From Vigna angularis (lineage: Eukaryota; Streptophyta; Magnoliopsida; Fabales; Fabaceae): DNA of 64,000 nt. The notes beneath the pieces are model-generated. The model was not told the origin of the DNA. It did no database searches and was given only the letters and a program-made list of their open reading frames with translations. The DNA lies in NCBI RefSeq assembly GCF_016808095.1, contig NC_068974.1:4216001-4280000 (forward strand), in the 5' to 3' direction. This document shows positions 23,872 through 36,599 of the stretch, piece by piece (the first letter of the stretch is position 1; every line of letters starts with the position of its first letter). The position numbers were made by a program, and so were the translations under genes.

Positions 23872-25140
23872 CATACAATAACATGTGTAGCAGTTGTTAC
23901 AATAAAAATAGATAAATAACATTAAATTTACGATCTAGTCAAGATATGAACACGTGACTACTTAACTCATCAAAAAAACTCTCACTAACTAAATTACCCA
24001 ACATCTTATGAAAATATATAAATTCCATTAAAACACTCTTAAGTCTTATTAAAAAAAACACTTCTAAATTTTAAAGTTTTCTTGGATCTTAGTGTTGCCA
24101 TGATTTTGCAATAAACAATAACTAAAAAGCAAGTTATTTGAAGTATTTCATATTTATAAAAATGGATCGTGTAGGGCACATGTTTGTAAAATTGGGTAGT
24201 GTAGAACACATGTTACAAATATGATTATCTGTATAAACCAATATTATTATTATTATTATTATTATTATTTTAATATTGAGTGTATAACTTGAGAAGTTTC
24301 CAATAATTCACAGCATTTTGGTTAGCTTGTTAGCTTTAAAAATCTGTCGGGTGTTGACTCGAGCAGAGATCAAGCATATAGTCATAAATGTTTTTCAACA
24401 TTTCTGACCCAACAAATGGTATAGACTTGCTATACTCCAATCTTAGATTGTACAATTTCAACTAGATGGTTCAACAAGTTTTTATAACACTGAACCCCCA
24501 CAATTCAACTTTTCGTAACTTTATACTTAGTTAATTTGGAAAACAACATTCACCTTTTGTCCTGACGTCAATCAATTGTAAATTTAATATGGATTTTGAA
24601 ATCAGAGCAATCGTGGCACTATATATGCCCTTGGACGCCAAGCGAAAGTTCCAAATCAAGTGAATGATCAAAGAGCATGAAAGGAAAGCTAGGTGAATCA
24701 ATCTATTTGATTTCATCATAGGTAATTTCTATCACAAGAATTTTTTTTATTTAGTTACGTAGGTTATTTTTTTAATTGTAGTTATTTTAATACTTTAATA
24801 ATTATAAAAACTTATTCACTTATTTAGTTACTTAGATATATTGATGCTCAAAAAACTTATGTTCTTAGTTAGCATGATTTGAGACTTCGTGCTTTCAAGA
24901 AGTTAAATATAAGAATAGTTGATAGAATTGAACAATCATATTTCTGTCATTTTATTTTTATTAATTTAATTTAGTTTTTTTTAAACAGTTTAGATTTGCA
25001 TTTCTTACAAAATTATAATCATTTTACAAACATTTCATTAATTATAGTGAAAAATTAATTAAAATAAACAAAATTTATTTATCATTTTCCTAAAAAAATC
25101 TCGTCCATGTACGGGTAAAAACACTAATATATTTTAAAGG
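23872..25140. other. AT-rich intergenic DNA with an (ATT)n tract
   Basis: An (ATT)9 tract occupies about 24243-24269. Otherwise no gene or transposon structure was recognised. Confidence 0.5.
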
Positions 25141-25168
25141 AATATTAGAATGGATGAAAAAAATGTCA

Positions 25169-25178
25169 CACGTGTCGT
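25169..25178 (+). promoter_or_regulatory. G-box overlapping an auxin-response-like core
   Basis: CACGTG at 25169-25174 overlaps TGTCGT at 25173-25178, about 1.2 kb upstream of the GH3 TATA box. bZIP/bHLH factors bind G-boxes, and ARF proteins bind TGTCNN cores. Function here is inferred only. Confidence 0.35.
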
Positions 25179-25751
25179 CCTACCAAGTTTTGCATCCTGC
25201 TGGCCCGATCTTTTGTACTCGTAAACAAGAAACTCCACCACTTTACCGTACACCACTCACACAATATCCCTTCCCGTCTTCACTCTCCCAATCCAAGTAC
25301 TCTCAACTTTGACTACGGAATATCGCGGGAAATTCGACGAACGCCGTTATTTTTTGTTACCGGTATTACAAGTAACTAACCACTTAATTAAGTAAGTGGC
25401 TGCCGGTATTCCGTAGGACACCCCCACCACACTCCAAGCGCGCAGGCCATGGGTTTACTTAAACACCGTGTTTACCGGATGTTGCCGGTTAATTATTTAA
25501 TTAAGTACCTAAAAACATTTTTAATGAGGTTTCTTCCGCAAGGCCGTTTTTCTTGTACGACAAGTGCGAATTTGTGATCCCAAACGCATGCTAAATGGGT
25601 GTAAATTAAATTTTTGGAAACCAAAATATGTATGCGTAATAATTGTTTTGAATTTGGTGAGAAAATTGAAAAAGTTTGTTATTTTGACACATGGGTTCGT
25701 GCGATTTTGGTGAAACAAATAATAATGAATTTTGGTTGGCCAATCCAATAC

Positions 25752-25757
25752 GAGACA
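25752..25757 (-). promoter_or_regulatory. Candidate canonical AuxRE (TGTCTC)
   Basis: GAGACA on the plus strand is TGTCTC on the minus strand, the classical auxin-response element first defined in GH3 promoters. It lies 0.9 kb upstream of the GH3 start codon. A single 6-mer can occur by chance. Confidence 0.4.
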
Positions 25758-26370
25758 AAGGGATAATGGGATATAGGTTTGTCTTTATTCCACATTATTT
25801 GATCTTATGCCCCTCTTTAAGATATGGACTATCAATCTTCTACTACTTAAGCACTTTGACAACAACCGCAAAGCATTTCAAAGTGACTCCATAAGCATTC
25901 CTTTTATGTTGCACATGGATTCCATTCAATCTATCTATCTTTAAAAAGCGGTGATGGTATTCATTCACTCATGTTCAAATAATATGCCAAGTCATTTCCA
26001 ATTGAAATTGTGTTTTTATGCCTTCTTCTCACTTCACGTTTCTTTTTCTTTTCTTTCCCCTTTATCATTAATAATTTCCCTATAACCAAAACCAATTCAT
26101 TATTTATTTTCCTAACAAGCCAAATCAAAGTCCTTCGCCTAGTCCTTCCCATCGTGCCCAAATGCCCTCCTAATTACAAGACCATAAATGCATGGAAGTT
26201 GTATGTTCTATAGTGTGCTTTCTCATGATATAAATGTTTAGATATATAGGAAAAAGTAAAAACAAAAAGTGACACAAAACGGCTACATATTCCCCATTCT
26301 ACCCTTTTCTTTTACATCTATTTACTCCCTAGTCCTTCGCATCTAACAAACCCAGCTTGACATGTGCCTC

Positions 26371-26378
26371 TATATAAA
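26371..26378 (+). promoter_or_regulatory. TATA box of the GH3 gene
   Basis: TATATAAA lies 281 bp before the GH3 ATG in a C/T-rich setting typical of plant core promoters. Transcription probably starts near 26400, giving a 5' UTR of about 250 nt that contains the (CT)n tract. Confidence 0.7.
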
Positions 26379-26469
26379 CCACTTTCTCTCTTCTTTTCAA
26401 CTCACGCCCAACACCATCTCCTAGCTTCTTCCTAACCAGCTTCTATTACTATTAGAGTCATTGTCTTCT

Positions 26470-26472
<3 letters not shown>

Positions 26473-26529
<57 letters not shown>
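26473..26529 (+). repeat. (TC)n microsatellite in the GH3 5' UTR
   Basis: About 28 TC units lie between the TATA box and the ATG. CT-rich tracts are common in plant 5' leaders and can bind BPC/GAGA-type factors. The tract also yields a spurious minus-strand Glu-Arg frame. Confidence 0.95.
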
Positions 26530-26532
<3 letters not shown>

Positions 26533-26651
26533 GCTCTCTCACACACACACGCACACCAAACTCTTGTTTCCTTTCCTTCCCAAAACACATACTCACACCG
26601 CAACAAGGTTGTTGTGTTGCCAGCTAGCTGCTAAACCACCACACCATCACC

Positions 26652-29045
26652 ATGCCTGAGGCACCAAGGGACTACAACCTTGTTGAGCAAAACGAGAAAA
26701 TTCTCGACTTTATTGAGGATGTCACCGCCAACGCCGACCAAGTTCAGAAGAGGGTCCTCTCCGAAATCCTCTCCAGCAATGCAAACGTCGAGTACCTGAA
26801 GAGACACGGTCTCCACGGCCAGACAGACCGTGAAACTTTCAAGAAACTCTTGCCTGTCATAACCTACGAGGATATCCAACCTGACATCAACCGCATCGCC
26901 AATGGTGACACTTCTCCAATCCTTTGCTCCAAACCCATCTCAGAATTTCTCACTAGGTATGCTGCACGCACATATATATTGTCATACACAAACTTCCTTC
27001 TCTTTTTGGCCTACTTCCAACGTTCTCTTGTATACACTACAACCAACACCTATGCCGATCCTAGTGGACTGGTCTAGTTTTAACTTTTTCTTTTGTATAT
27101 AATAAATAACATAATGAAGTTTGAACTTAAGACCGGACCTCATAGAGTGGCCGAGGTCTAACTTAAGTGGAAACAAGAGAAGATAAAAGAGCATTTTTTT
27201 ATCATGGGTTTTGTTTTTCGTGTCCTTTTTTGTTTGTTTGTGCACATGGGCATGTCAAAATATTCATGGGGTTGTTTGTTTGGTTTTCTTATTGTGTGTT
27301 CATTTTTGCTTTTGCAGTTCTGGGACATCAGGAGGTGAGAGGAAGCTGATGCCAACGATTGAAGAGGATCTAGGGAGGAGGAGTTCACTGTATGGGCTTC
27401 TGATGCCAGTGATGAGCCTGTTTGTTCCTGGTTTGGAAAAGGGCAAAGGAATGTACCTAATGTTCATAAAATCCGAGGCCAAAACACCTGGAGGGATTGT
27501 GGCTCGTCCAGTTCTGACCAGCTACTACAAAAGTTCCTATTTCAAAGACAGACCCTATGACCCCTACACCAACTACACCAGCCCGAATGAGACTGTCCTC
27601 TGCCCTGACTCCTACCAAAGCATGTACTCCCAACTCCTTTGTGGCCTTTGCCAAAACAAAGAAGTTTTCCGTGTGGGGGCAGTTTTTGCCTCTGGCTTCA
27701 TAAGAGCCATTAGGTTCCTTGAGAAACACTGGTCCCTCCTTTGCAACGACATTAGAACTGGAACCATCAACTCTCAGATCACTGACACCTCCGTCCGTGA
27801 GGCTGTCATGAAGATCCTCAAACCTGATCCTAAGCTCGCGGATCTTATCCAGACTGAGTGTAGCAAGAGCTCATGGCAGGGCATAATCACTAGGCTGTGG
27901 CCAAATACTAAGTATGTGGATGTTATTGTGACCGGGACAATGTCACAGTACATCCCCACATTGGACTACTACAGCAATGGACTCCCGCTTGTGTGCACCA
28001 TGTATGCGTCCAGTGAGTGCTATTTTGGTGTTAACCTAAACCCTCTTTGCAAACCCAGTGAGGTCTCTTACACCCTTATTCCCACCATGTGCTACTTCGA
28101 GTTCTTGCCTGTTAACCGAAGCAATGGAGTCAATGACCCTCTCCACACCCCCAGATCCCTCAATGAGAAACAACAGCAGGAGCTGGTTGAGCTCGTTGAT
28201 GTCAAACTTGGCCAAGAATATGAACTCGTTGTCACAACTTATGCTGGTAAGAATAAACACACACCCTTCGCTCACCCTTTATCTCAACATCAAGGTTCTA
28301 AATTTTAGTCATGGTTTCCTCATCACCTTGTCAACATTGTCTAAAGTTTTAATTGCAGTTGTAATTCACCGTGAACATCCTTAACATTGAAGAAAATTGT
28401 TAAACAAGTGTAACCAATGGGTTTGGTAATTGACAGTTGACGATTTTTGTGTTTCCAGGATTGTATCGTTACAGAGTTGGTGATGTGCTGAGGGTGGCTG
28501 GATTCAAGAACAAGGCACCCCAATTCAACTTTGTGTGCAGAAAGAACGTGGTGTTGAGCATAGACTCAGACAAGACGGATGAGGTGGAGCTTCAGAACGC
28601 AATGAAGAATGCTGTGACACACTTGGTGCCCTTTGATGCATCAGTGTCTGATTACACAAGCTATGCAGACACCACAACGATCCCTGGGCACTATGTGTTG
28701 TACTGGGAGCTGGCTCTGAAAGGTTCAACCCCAATTCCACCGTGTGTGTTTGAGGACTGTTGCTTAACCATAGAGGAATCACTGAACAGTGTGTATCGGC
28801 AAGGGCGAGTCTCAGACAAATCAATTGGGCCCCTTGAGATAAAGATTGTGGAACAGGGGACTTTTGACAAGCTCATGGACTATGCCATAAGCCTAGGGGC
28901 TTCAATAAATCAGTACAAGACACCAAGGTGTGTGAAGTTTGCACCTGTGGTGGAGCTCTTGAACTCAAGGGTGGTGGAAAAATATTTTAGCCCCAAATGT
29001 CCAAAATGGGTTTCCGGCCACAAGCAGTGGATCAATCAGAACTGA
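26652..29045 (+). CDS. GH3.6: Indole-3-acetic acid-amido synthetase, GH3.5/GH3.6-like
   Basis: This gene encodes an acyl-acid-amido synthetase that adenylates indole-3-acetic acid and joins it to amino acids such as aspartate, lowering free auxin in the cytosol. The exons are 26652-26956, 27318-28246 and 28459-29045. The introns (361 and 212 bp) have GT-AG ends and restore [10 protein letters not shown] and [10 protein letters not shown] across the joins. The product has 606 residues, normal for the family. The three nucleotide-binding motifs are intact: [10 protein letters not shown] (102-111), YASSE (331-335) and YRVGD (416-420). The start MPEAPRD and the C-terminal text [15 protein letters not shown] favour the GH3.5/GH3.6 (DFL1) branch over GH3.1; this is a judgement from recalled sequences. 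The context CACCATGCC supports the start. Upstream lie a TATA box, a CT-rich leader and candidate auxin-response elements, so auxin induction is likely. No stop, frameshift or missing key residue was seen. Longer frames that read through the introns are artefacts. Confidence 0.96.
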
Positions 29046-31550
29046 TGAAGAATCTAAAGGTGGACATTATTATGTGGTTGGTAGCTTTTCATGGCGGTTC
29101 ACGTGAACTGTTTTTTGTGGACATGTTAGGGAAGGGAGGGATTTTAATTACTCTTTTTTAGGTTAATTCTATGTTTAAAAAGACTTTGATTTTAGTCCTT
29201 GTTTTTAACTTGCATAGTGAACTGAACCTAGCCACTGTAAAAAGCAATTCCTGTTTGATGAAAGAAAGAAAGCTGTTGTTGTCTAATGCCTTTCTCTTGT
29301 CTTTTATTTATCCACTAAACTAGTTTCCCTTTTTTGTTTATTTTTTTGTCTTCTCAACTTTATTATGGACCCTATCATCATAATAATTCACAACAATTGG
29401 CCTAACTGCATGAATCTTAATTTAAACCTCGTTCTTGACAGCGTAGTAGACTAAAAAAAAACAACCCTATAGATGTATGTATGTATATAATCATCATAAC
29501 ACTGGGTTGGAATTGGTATCTTAATTGCAGCCAGCAATCATGCATGTTCTCTTATGTGTGATGGGGTTTATTTCGTATAACGGCAAACAAGAAAGAAAGC
29601 CATCACTTCTGAACTCCTTTCTTTTTCTATAGTTTTCAGGAAAAAGCATGCCAACTTTTTCTCCTAGCCATTTCCACTATTTATGTTATGTCCATCTAAC
29701 GAATCACAGGAAATAATTAATTAAACATAAAGAAGAAGAAAAAGAGAACAAAGGGAAAGTGTTATATATCCTGTTTGCGTGAGTGAGCAGGGCTATTCTA
29801 TTCTTCTGCAAAGAAAGAAGCTTTGGAGTTTGATTAAGACTAGTCTGGTGAGTATTTTGTCCATAATTTTGAAATTAGTGGAAGGGGAAAAGGGTGGGAG
29901 ATGAATCATAAATGTAGTTTTAAAAAAAAAAAATGTTGATAAGCTCCTCTCAGTGATGGCAAACAGTGAGTCCAAATTCTCTTTCTGTGTGAGTCTATTT
30001 TAACAAATAGTTGGTGTGTCAGATTCTGTCACAAGGTCAAGGAACTAAAAACCATGTGTGGGTATTAAATCAACAGGGGGCTTCTGTTCAAGGTTCAAAC
30101 ATATGCTTTCTTGAGCAATTTCAAAAGCAAACAAAACAATTTTGTGTGCTAGTGACGAAATTCCTAGTGACTATTTGCTGGCAGTGGCACCACATAACAC
30201 AAGTTCTAGGATCATATTATACAAGTTTTCTTTGGCCCTTTTAATATTATATGATCACAGTGCCCCCACTGTGAACCAACCAAAAGACCAACTCAATCAG
30301 GTTTCAGGCCATTCAACACTGGGAAATCCCAGGACTGGTCAAAGCTGAATGCCAAGAAAATTTTGGAGTGAAGTGAGTAGGGGAAGATAAGGGAGAATCA
30401 GTGCAGTCAGAAGGTTGTTCCCTCTGTGCTCTATTCTCTTTGCAAACAAACAAAAAAACAGTTCTTTTGTTTTTAAAGAGGGAATATATAAAGCAATTTC
30501 TGAAGGGTGTGTCAGACAAAATATTATGAAATTCAAACAACCCAGAAGAAAGAGACAAGCATTTTTTTCAGAGACATTTTGTGTTCGGCTCAGAGTGATA
30601 ATAATGCAGCGAAGCCTTAACAGTGTGTCATAGGAGATAAGGTTCGTACCACATTTCAGTTTGTGTTGCCGAATTAGAGTAAGCATCAAATTTTACTCAT
30701 GCGTTTGTCCTCTTTATGGTTTTCCATTTTTGTTCTGCATATTCATTCCATAGAAAATTCAACGGTAGGTAGGTAATCCAATAATTTTCATCAAATATTA
30801 TGTATTGTCAAGTCACCATAATTTCATATCTAGTGTTCATTATTGTCCTCGACTCGACAGTTGTTACTTTTCTTCTTCTTCCCATTACCTTAACTTTGTT
30901 TTGCTGTTAGAACTTGTCAATTCTGTTTTTAAAGTGTCACAGCTTAAAAAGGTCATGGGAATAGTTTTCGTGTCAATTGAGATTAGACTCTTCTTGTATT
31001 AACACCAATAATTAGCTGAATTAATTAATTTTTTTAACGTATGAATTAATTGAGATCTCCTTCTATAAACAAACCATTATGTTGTAGTCAAATTTGACGT
31101 CTACCATAACAAAAATAGTAAAACATTGGCGTGAATAAAATCATTAAAAATCATATATTATCTTAGGATAACAAATACTAAGAAAGCCACTCGCAATTGA
31201 TTTAAAAATGGTAGATGTTTTTACTTGATCATACCACAAAAAACATTTGAATTTTGGCATTGTAATAATGATGAAGAAATGGATGTACTTGGGGGCCTAA
31301 TATGATGATTTGAGGATTTGATGTTTTGGAATATTTTGCAATAATTGTCCCCACATTCGGCAATTAGCATTGTCTTAGTGTTTTCCAAGTACACAAGCTT
31401 AGCTTTAGAGTGATGTTGAGATGACTCCAATTAATGTGTTGTTTTTGTTGTTGTGAGTAAAGAATTTTGCTGCCACTTGAATAACAACTGCGTACACTTT
31501 GTCATAATTGATTTTAATGTACATTTTTTTCGTGAATAATAAAATTAAAA
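29046..31550. other. GH3 3' UTR and intergenic DNA
   Basis: The GH3 transcript probably ends in 29200-29300, but no classical AATAAA was found there. The rest shows no gene that I can support. Frames at 30313-30689 on the minus strand have no familiar motif. Confidence 0.45.
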
Positions 31551-31556
31551 AGTGAT

Positions 31557-31689
31557 CACAGGACCCCCTCGTAGGTAAACGAGTTAAGCCATTTGCACCA
31601 ATCTTTTCATACGCAAGAGAATGAACAACCTTGTTAGATGGAACAACGTGATAAAAATCGAGTGAGGACCACCGACATCGACAAGGGCT
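31557..31689 (-). pseudogene. Fragment resembling a plant RNase H-like (RVT_3) domain
   Basis: The minus-strand text 'LDFYHVVPSNKVVHSLAYEK' is close to the 'F.HVPR..N.VAH.LA' signature that ends plant RNase H-like domains in LINE-derived and related proteins. Only about 40 residues are recognisable, the central 'PR' is changed, and no upstream catalytic part is present. It is probably a transposon-derived remnant; chance similarity cannot be excluded. Confidence 0.4.
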
Positions 31690-31710
31690 TATATATATCC
31701 CCACACTCAC

Positions 31711-32843
31711 TACTCATTTTCCCACTTTTTGCTTTCTTTTACTAAATATACTTAAATATATCATTAATGGACTCTCTCAACAATCAAACATGTTAGCATG
31801 AAGCTTACAAAATGGGATAATTAAATCATAATTAATCAATAATAATAATAATAAATATTAATGACAATGTACTTTGCACCGAAGGATGTTCTCTCACTTT
31901 TAACCTTTATAAACCCAATTCTTAGAAAGAGACATTTGCATTATCCTATCCAAATGTAATCTAATTAATCTAATATGTCTGTTTTCCTTTCCATCTCCAT
32001 CTCCCATGCAGCTTTGCTAAAAGGGTAAATCATCACATTTTACTTACAAACAATACCCGCAATTAAAGCATTAGATTGTTTGCAGTTGTTATTGGTTATG
32101 TTTCTTATAGAAAATAATTAATTGGAAAATAGAAGTTAGGTTAATGTTGAAAAGGTTTTGAAAGCTATTTAACTTGTAATTGATTTATAAGTATTACTTT
32201 TTAGTGTAAAACCCATTTCATTCTTCTTTAACACTTTCTTTCTTTTCCTGCAAACGTTTTTCTTTTTGTTTTCTCCAAATCTCTCTTTTCCCTTTTTTTT
32301 AACTTTTTTTCCTATTCTTGTCTTTTTTGGAATTTGATCATAGATAATTGTAGTTGAGAAATTAGGCATAAATTTTAAATTAGATTTTCAATATGAGTAA
32401 GTTCATATTTATTTTGAATATTATTTATTTCTTTTCTTTTTAAATTTTTAATCAATTTTAATGAGGTTATTTGATAAAAATAATATTCTCAACTTTGTTA
32501 TACTTATACTAAAATTTTGATATGTTTTAATACTTTTATTCTAGATTTTTAGATTTTGAAAATTTTTATTGTTTTGATTAAAAATTACATTGAAAAAAGG
32601 TAAAATAGTTATTTATGTATTTTTAAAACCTATGATAAATGAGTGTAAAGATGACTTGATTACAAATTTTGTTTTAAATTCATTAATTGTATTTTGTTTA
32701 AAAAATAATATTTAAAATTGATTGTTATTTGAAAATTATTTAATTGATAATTATTTTAGACGGTTTTGAATTAAATATTTCTAGAAATCCATATAATGAG
32801 TAGATTATGCATGCTAAGATATATAATATTTTAAAATGATTTT

Positions 32844-32846
<3 letters not shown>
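31711..32846. other. AT-rich intergenic DNA, nothing recognised
   Basis: No gene or transposon structure seen. Confidence 0.5.

Positions 32847-32883
<37 letters not shown>
32847..32883. repeat. (TA)n microsatellite
   Basis: TA tract directly abutting the left end of the TRIM LTR. Confidence 0.95.
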
Positions 32884-32887
<4 letters not shown>

Positions 32888-33230
32888 GGGAATCCAAGTG
32901 TGAGTCTAAGTTTCACATTGGATAGAAATAAGAAAGTAGAGCACTAAATAAAGATAAGAGACCTATTAACCCATTGCTTTAAGGTTTTAGGTAGAGAGTG
33001 GTGTCAATCCCTTATATGGTTGGACTCATACTTCATTGGTGTTTGTGTCTCTCCGGTGAACTTCCTCCTCGATAGACCCAACAGTGGTATCAGAGCCGAT
33101 TGGAAAGGGCTATTCGTGGTTGTGGTTGGTTGGAAATGCTTCCGTTGGAGGGGAAGTGTACCAATGTGGAAGGGACCCACCCTTGAGGAGTTGGTATCCT
33201 TTAGATGTGAAGTTTAACTTTAGTCTACTT
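32884..33230 (+). mobile_element. TRIM LTR with primer site and start of internal region
   Basis: About 200 bp (32884-33083), starting GGGAATCCAAGTGTGAGTC and ending GACCCAACA, match the solo LTR at 40269-40465 by eye along most of their length. TGGTATCAGAGCC at 33085-33097 is an initiator-tRNA-Met primer site. G-rich internal DNA without coding potential continues to about 33230. The first bases of the LTR (TGTT) are replaced by the adjacent TA repeat, and no 3' LTR is found. Confidence 0.75.
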
Positions 33231-33849
33231 TGTAGGGTTCAGAGTTTTTTCTCACAATCTTAAGCAAAACTTGAGTTTGTACGATGTGATAGAGAAGATA
33301 GCTTCAAGGAAACATTCCTAGAGTGTTCTTTTTTTCTCAAACTGTCTTTTTCTTGGATGTCGTGATTTTGATAATATCTTTTTGCTTTATTGATATGCAC
33401 GGATATAAAGAGACAAAGTATAGAAGCATCAAAGTACTTTTTTGTATATGCATTAAATGTTTTAAACGTTAATAAGCGTTAAGTAGTGTAGTGTGTTCAA
33501 GATATTTTATCATTTGTCAGTTCATTAATAAATGCATCGTTTGATAAGACAAATGTATATTCATTAAATGTTATAAAGATAAAATGCTTTTTCAAGGCTA
33601 AAGCATTTAAAGGTCACTTATCATACTATATTTTCTATAGAAAGTTTTGCTTGATATAACACTGTATTGAATGAAACATCTTTTTTATCCTTAGTGTTAT
33701 GTAAGAGTTGAACTTTTGTTTTCATAAGAAGCTAGCTTATTGTTCTCATATAGTCTATTGAGAGATTTCAATGAGAGACTTTTTGTTAGATGTTATTTAT
33801 GATTTTTTGTTGATAAGGAGAGCTTAGCCATATATCTTAGTTTTTTATG
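33231..33849. other. Intergenic, nothing recognised
   Basis: No gene or clear repeat boundary seen. Confidence 0.45.
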
Positions 33850-34330
33850 AGGAATGATTAACTATGGTTTCTTGCACAACAAATGGCATAAAAAATGTTT
33901 TTATCTTTATCGTGTTTGTGTTAGATATGTGAATCCGTTAATGTTGAAAGAATCAAGCTTAAAACAAGTTAAAAATTTCATTTTTGGTATAAATAACTGA
34001 TTACAAAAGGTGTATAATATGTTAGATTTAACCAAATCACTTAGAAAGCTAACAGGGGCAAACTGCTTTGTTATAATCAATTATACAGGTTACATAACCG
34101 ATTAAAACAGATAAAATGCCATAATCTATTATATGTGAGATAATTTGTTAAGGATGTCAAATGGATAGCTAATATTGTTTAGTGTTGAAATAATCGATTA
34201 CATAAGTTTGATAGTCGATTAAAACAGAGAACTTAGTCTAATCCATTACATAAATAGCCTAATCTGTTAAGATTGTTAGAAGAAGCAGTCATAGGCATTA
34301 GTCATCAAATAATCAATTACACATAAAAAG
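33850..34330 (+). repeat. SIRE/Maximus-like LTR fragment
   Basis: 'TATGGTTTCTTGCACAACAA' (33863) and the following 'TTTATCTTTATCGTGTTTGTG' style text, then repeated near-palindromic 'TAATCGATTA' words, parallel 22585-23160. The fragment is cut off at a Gypsy pol sequence at 34331. Confidence 0.55.
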
Positions 34331-34337
34331 GGGAGTA

Positions 34338-35765
34338 TTAACGTTGTTGCGGATGTTTTATCTAGAAGACATGCATTACTAGTAACCCTAGGCTCACAAA
34401 TATTAGGATTTGATGATATAAGAGAACTTTATGAAAATGATGAAACATTTGCATCCACTTATTCATCATGTCTTAAGAAGCCTTTTGATGGATTCTATCT
34501 TGTTGAGGGGTATCTTTTTAATAAAGGAAAACTTTGTATACCCCAAGGATCCATTAGAAAGCTTCTTATTAAAGAGAGTCATGAAGGAGGACTCATGGGC
34601 CATCATGGAGTTGATAAAACTTTAAACATTTTGAAAAGTAAATTTTATTGGTCACACATGAGAGTAGATGTTCAAAGGCATTGTTTTAAATGCATAGCTT
34701 GTTTACAAGCCAAGTAAAAAATTATGCCTTATGGACTCTATACACCTCTTCCCATAGCTAATACCCCTCGGAGGACATAAGAATTGATTTTGTTTTAGGA
34801 TTACCAAGAACTCAAAAGGGGTATGATTCTATATTTGTGGTGGTAGATCGTTTTAGTAAAATGACACATTTTATACCCTGCCACAAAGTAGATGATACTA
34901 GTTATATCTCTAGACTCTTCTTTAAAGAAATAGTAAGGTTCCATGGCTTACCCAAACCATAGTGTCTGATAGAGATGTTAAGTTCCTTAGCCACTTTTGG
35001 AAAACTTTATAGGAAAGGCTGGGAACTAAACTTCTATTTTCTACCACATGTCACCCACAAGTTGATGGACAAACTAGAGTAGTAAATAGATCTTTATCTA
35101 CCTTATTAGGGGTAATTTTAAGAGGTAATAATAAAAGTTGGGATGATCATCTACCTCATATTGAATTTGTTTATAATAGAGTAGTCCACAAGACTACTAA
35201 TATTTCTCCTTTTGAGGTTGTTTATGGTTTTAACCCTATTACACCTCTTGACTTACTACCTCTTCCAAAATCATCTTTTTTTCTTCATAAAGAAGGTGTA
35301 TCTAAAGCGGAGTTTGCCAAGAAATTACATGAAAAGGTTAAAACCCAAATTGAAAAACAAACTCAAAAATATTCTGAATATAACAACAAAGGGAGAAAGA
35401 AAATAGTTTTTGAAGAATGAGGCTTAGTTTGGCTTCATTTGAGAAAGGAACAATTTCTGTCTCCACGAAAGTCCAAACTTAGTCCAAGAGGAGATGATCA
35501 TTTCAAAGTGGTCAAAAGGATAAATGATAATGCATACATATTAGACCTTCTTGAAAGTTATGGTGTTAATCCTACTTTTAACATCTGCGACTTGATTTCT
35601 TTCACAAGAGATGATCAACAAGATGAAGCAGATTTGAGGACAGATCATTTTCAAGAGGTAGGGTCTGATGGAAGACCATCTAGGAATCACATTGGACCTC
35701 TTACTAGAGTCATGGCAAGGAAGATTCAAGAACAAGAAGGATCACCCAACACTTTACTTCTATAG
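34338..35765 (+). pseudogene. Ty3-Gypsy pol remnant: RNase H end and integrase
   Basis: An open stretch 34338-34718 starts VVADVLSRR, the end of the Gypsy RNase H domain, and continues into the integrase zinc-binding region with its His-His-Cys-Cys set around 34580-34710. Then come the core phrases [16 protein letters not shown] and VSDRDVKF, 'HPQVDGQTRVVNR', 'ISPFEVVYGFNP' and a C-terminal tail '[19 protein letters not shown]' to 35765. Stops occur at 34718 and in the next 100 bases, near 35010, and at 35418, with frameshifts near 34960 and 35090. The third acidic residue of the D,D,E triad is Arg (AGA at 35076-35078). gag, protease and reverse transcriptase are missing upstream, where SIRE-like LTR sequence abuts. 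Confidence 0.88.
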
Positions 35766-35896
35766 AAGGTTACTTATTAAAATCCTTCTTTTCTTGTCTA
35801 AAACATTTGTACTATTGTTTTGTAGGGTCTAATAAAGCTTGGAGACCATGGTTGAACCACCCAAGAAGCTTGAGAAGCCAAGGGAAGCAAAGGAGC

Positions 35897-36590
35897 TAAA
35901 AAGGGGAAAAAATGAGTACATTCTGAATTTGGCAGCTATGCTTCTAGTTGGAAATACAAAGGACTTTGCCTTCCGGATTACATTGAGCGCTTAGCCCAAA
36001 CCTTGGTGCACCCAGCCATTGCATTGCTGATTTCAAATTTCACATGTTTTCCTTGTGTGCTTAGAGTGGGAAGCGTGACCCAGCTAGCTTGGCTCTCAAG
36101 CTCGAATTATATTTGAATTTTTGGAGGAAATTAGGTCAGATTGAAGGCCCTTCTTCACTTATAAATAAGAGGTCCTCTCCATTGTAAAATCTCACTTTTA
36201 AGCTTTAGTGAAATGCTGCAAAATTTAATTCCAGCCCTATTTTCTCTTGGGTCACTCTTTCTTTTCAATTTCTCTACCCTTTTCCTCTAGCTTCCTTCCC
36301 TATTAGGAAGGCTTTCTGAGCTGAGAGGCCTCTACACTTACCTCTTCCACTTAAACACATCAAAACATCACCCATTTACTACCATTTTCGTTGCACTTGT
36401 TTAGTCTATCCCGTGGAGCTGCTGCTTGCTTCATTTTAGTTGGAGCTGGCTTCCATCATCCAACTTTTAGTGTTTTGACCATTGTAGCCTGTTCTTTGTT
36501 TATACTTCTTTGTATATTTGAGGACTCAAGATTGCACTCAAGACAACTTCATTTAATGTTATTTGTTAAACTTCAAAACCAAAGATGACA
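35897..36590 (+). repeat. Polypurine tract and probable 3' LTR of the Gypsy remnant
   Basis: The purine tract 'AAAAAGGGGAAAAAA' (about 35898-35912) is followed by TGAGTACATTC at 35913. Inside are a TATA-like TTATAAATAAGAGG (36159) and the text 'GAAATGCTGCAAAATTTAAT', a familiar pattern for LTRs of this Gypsy group. The 3' boundary near 36590 is a guess. Confidence 0.5.
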
Positions 36591-36599
36591 TAGATGATC

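Noticed and set aside
26421..26606. Minus-strand Glu-Arg repeat protein
   Set aside because: It is the complement of the TC microsatellite in the GH3 leader.
27211..28308. A separate 365-residue protein starting [11 protein letters not shown]
   Set aside because: It is GH3 exon 2 read together with intron sequence on both sides; the splice sites restore the family motifs.
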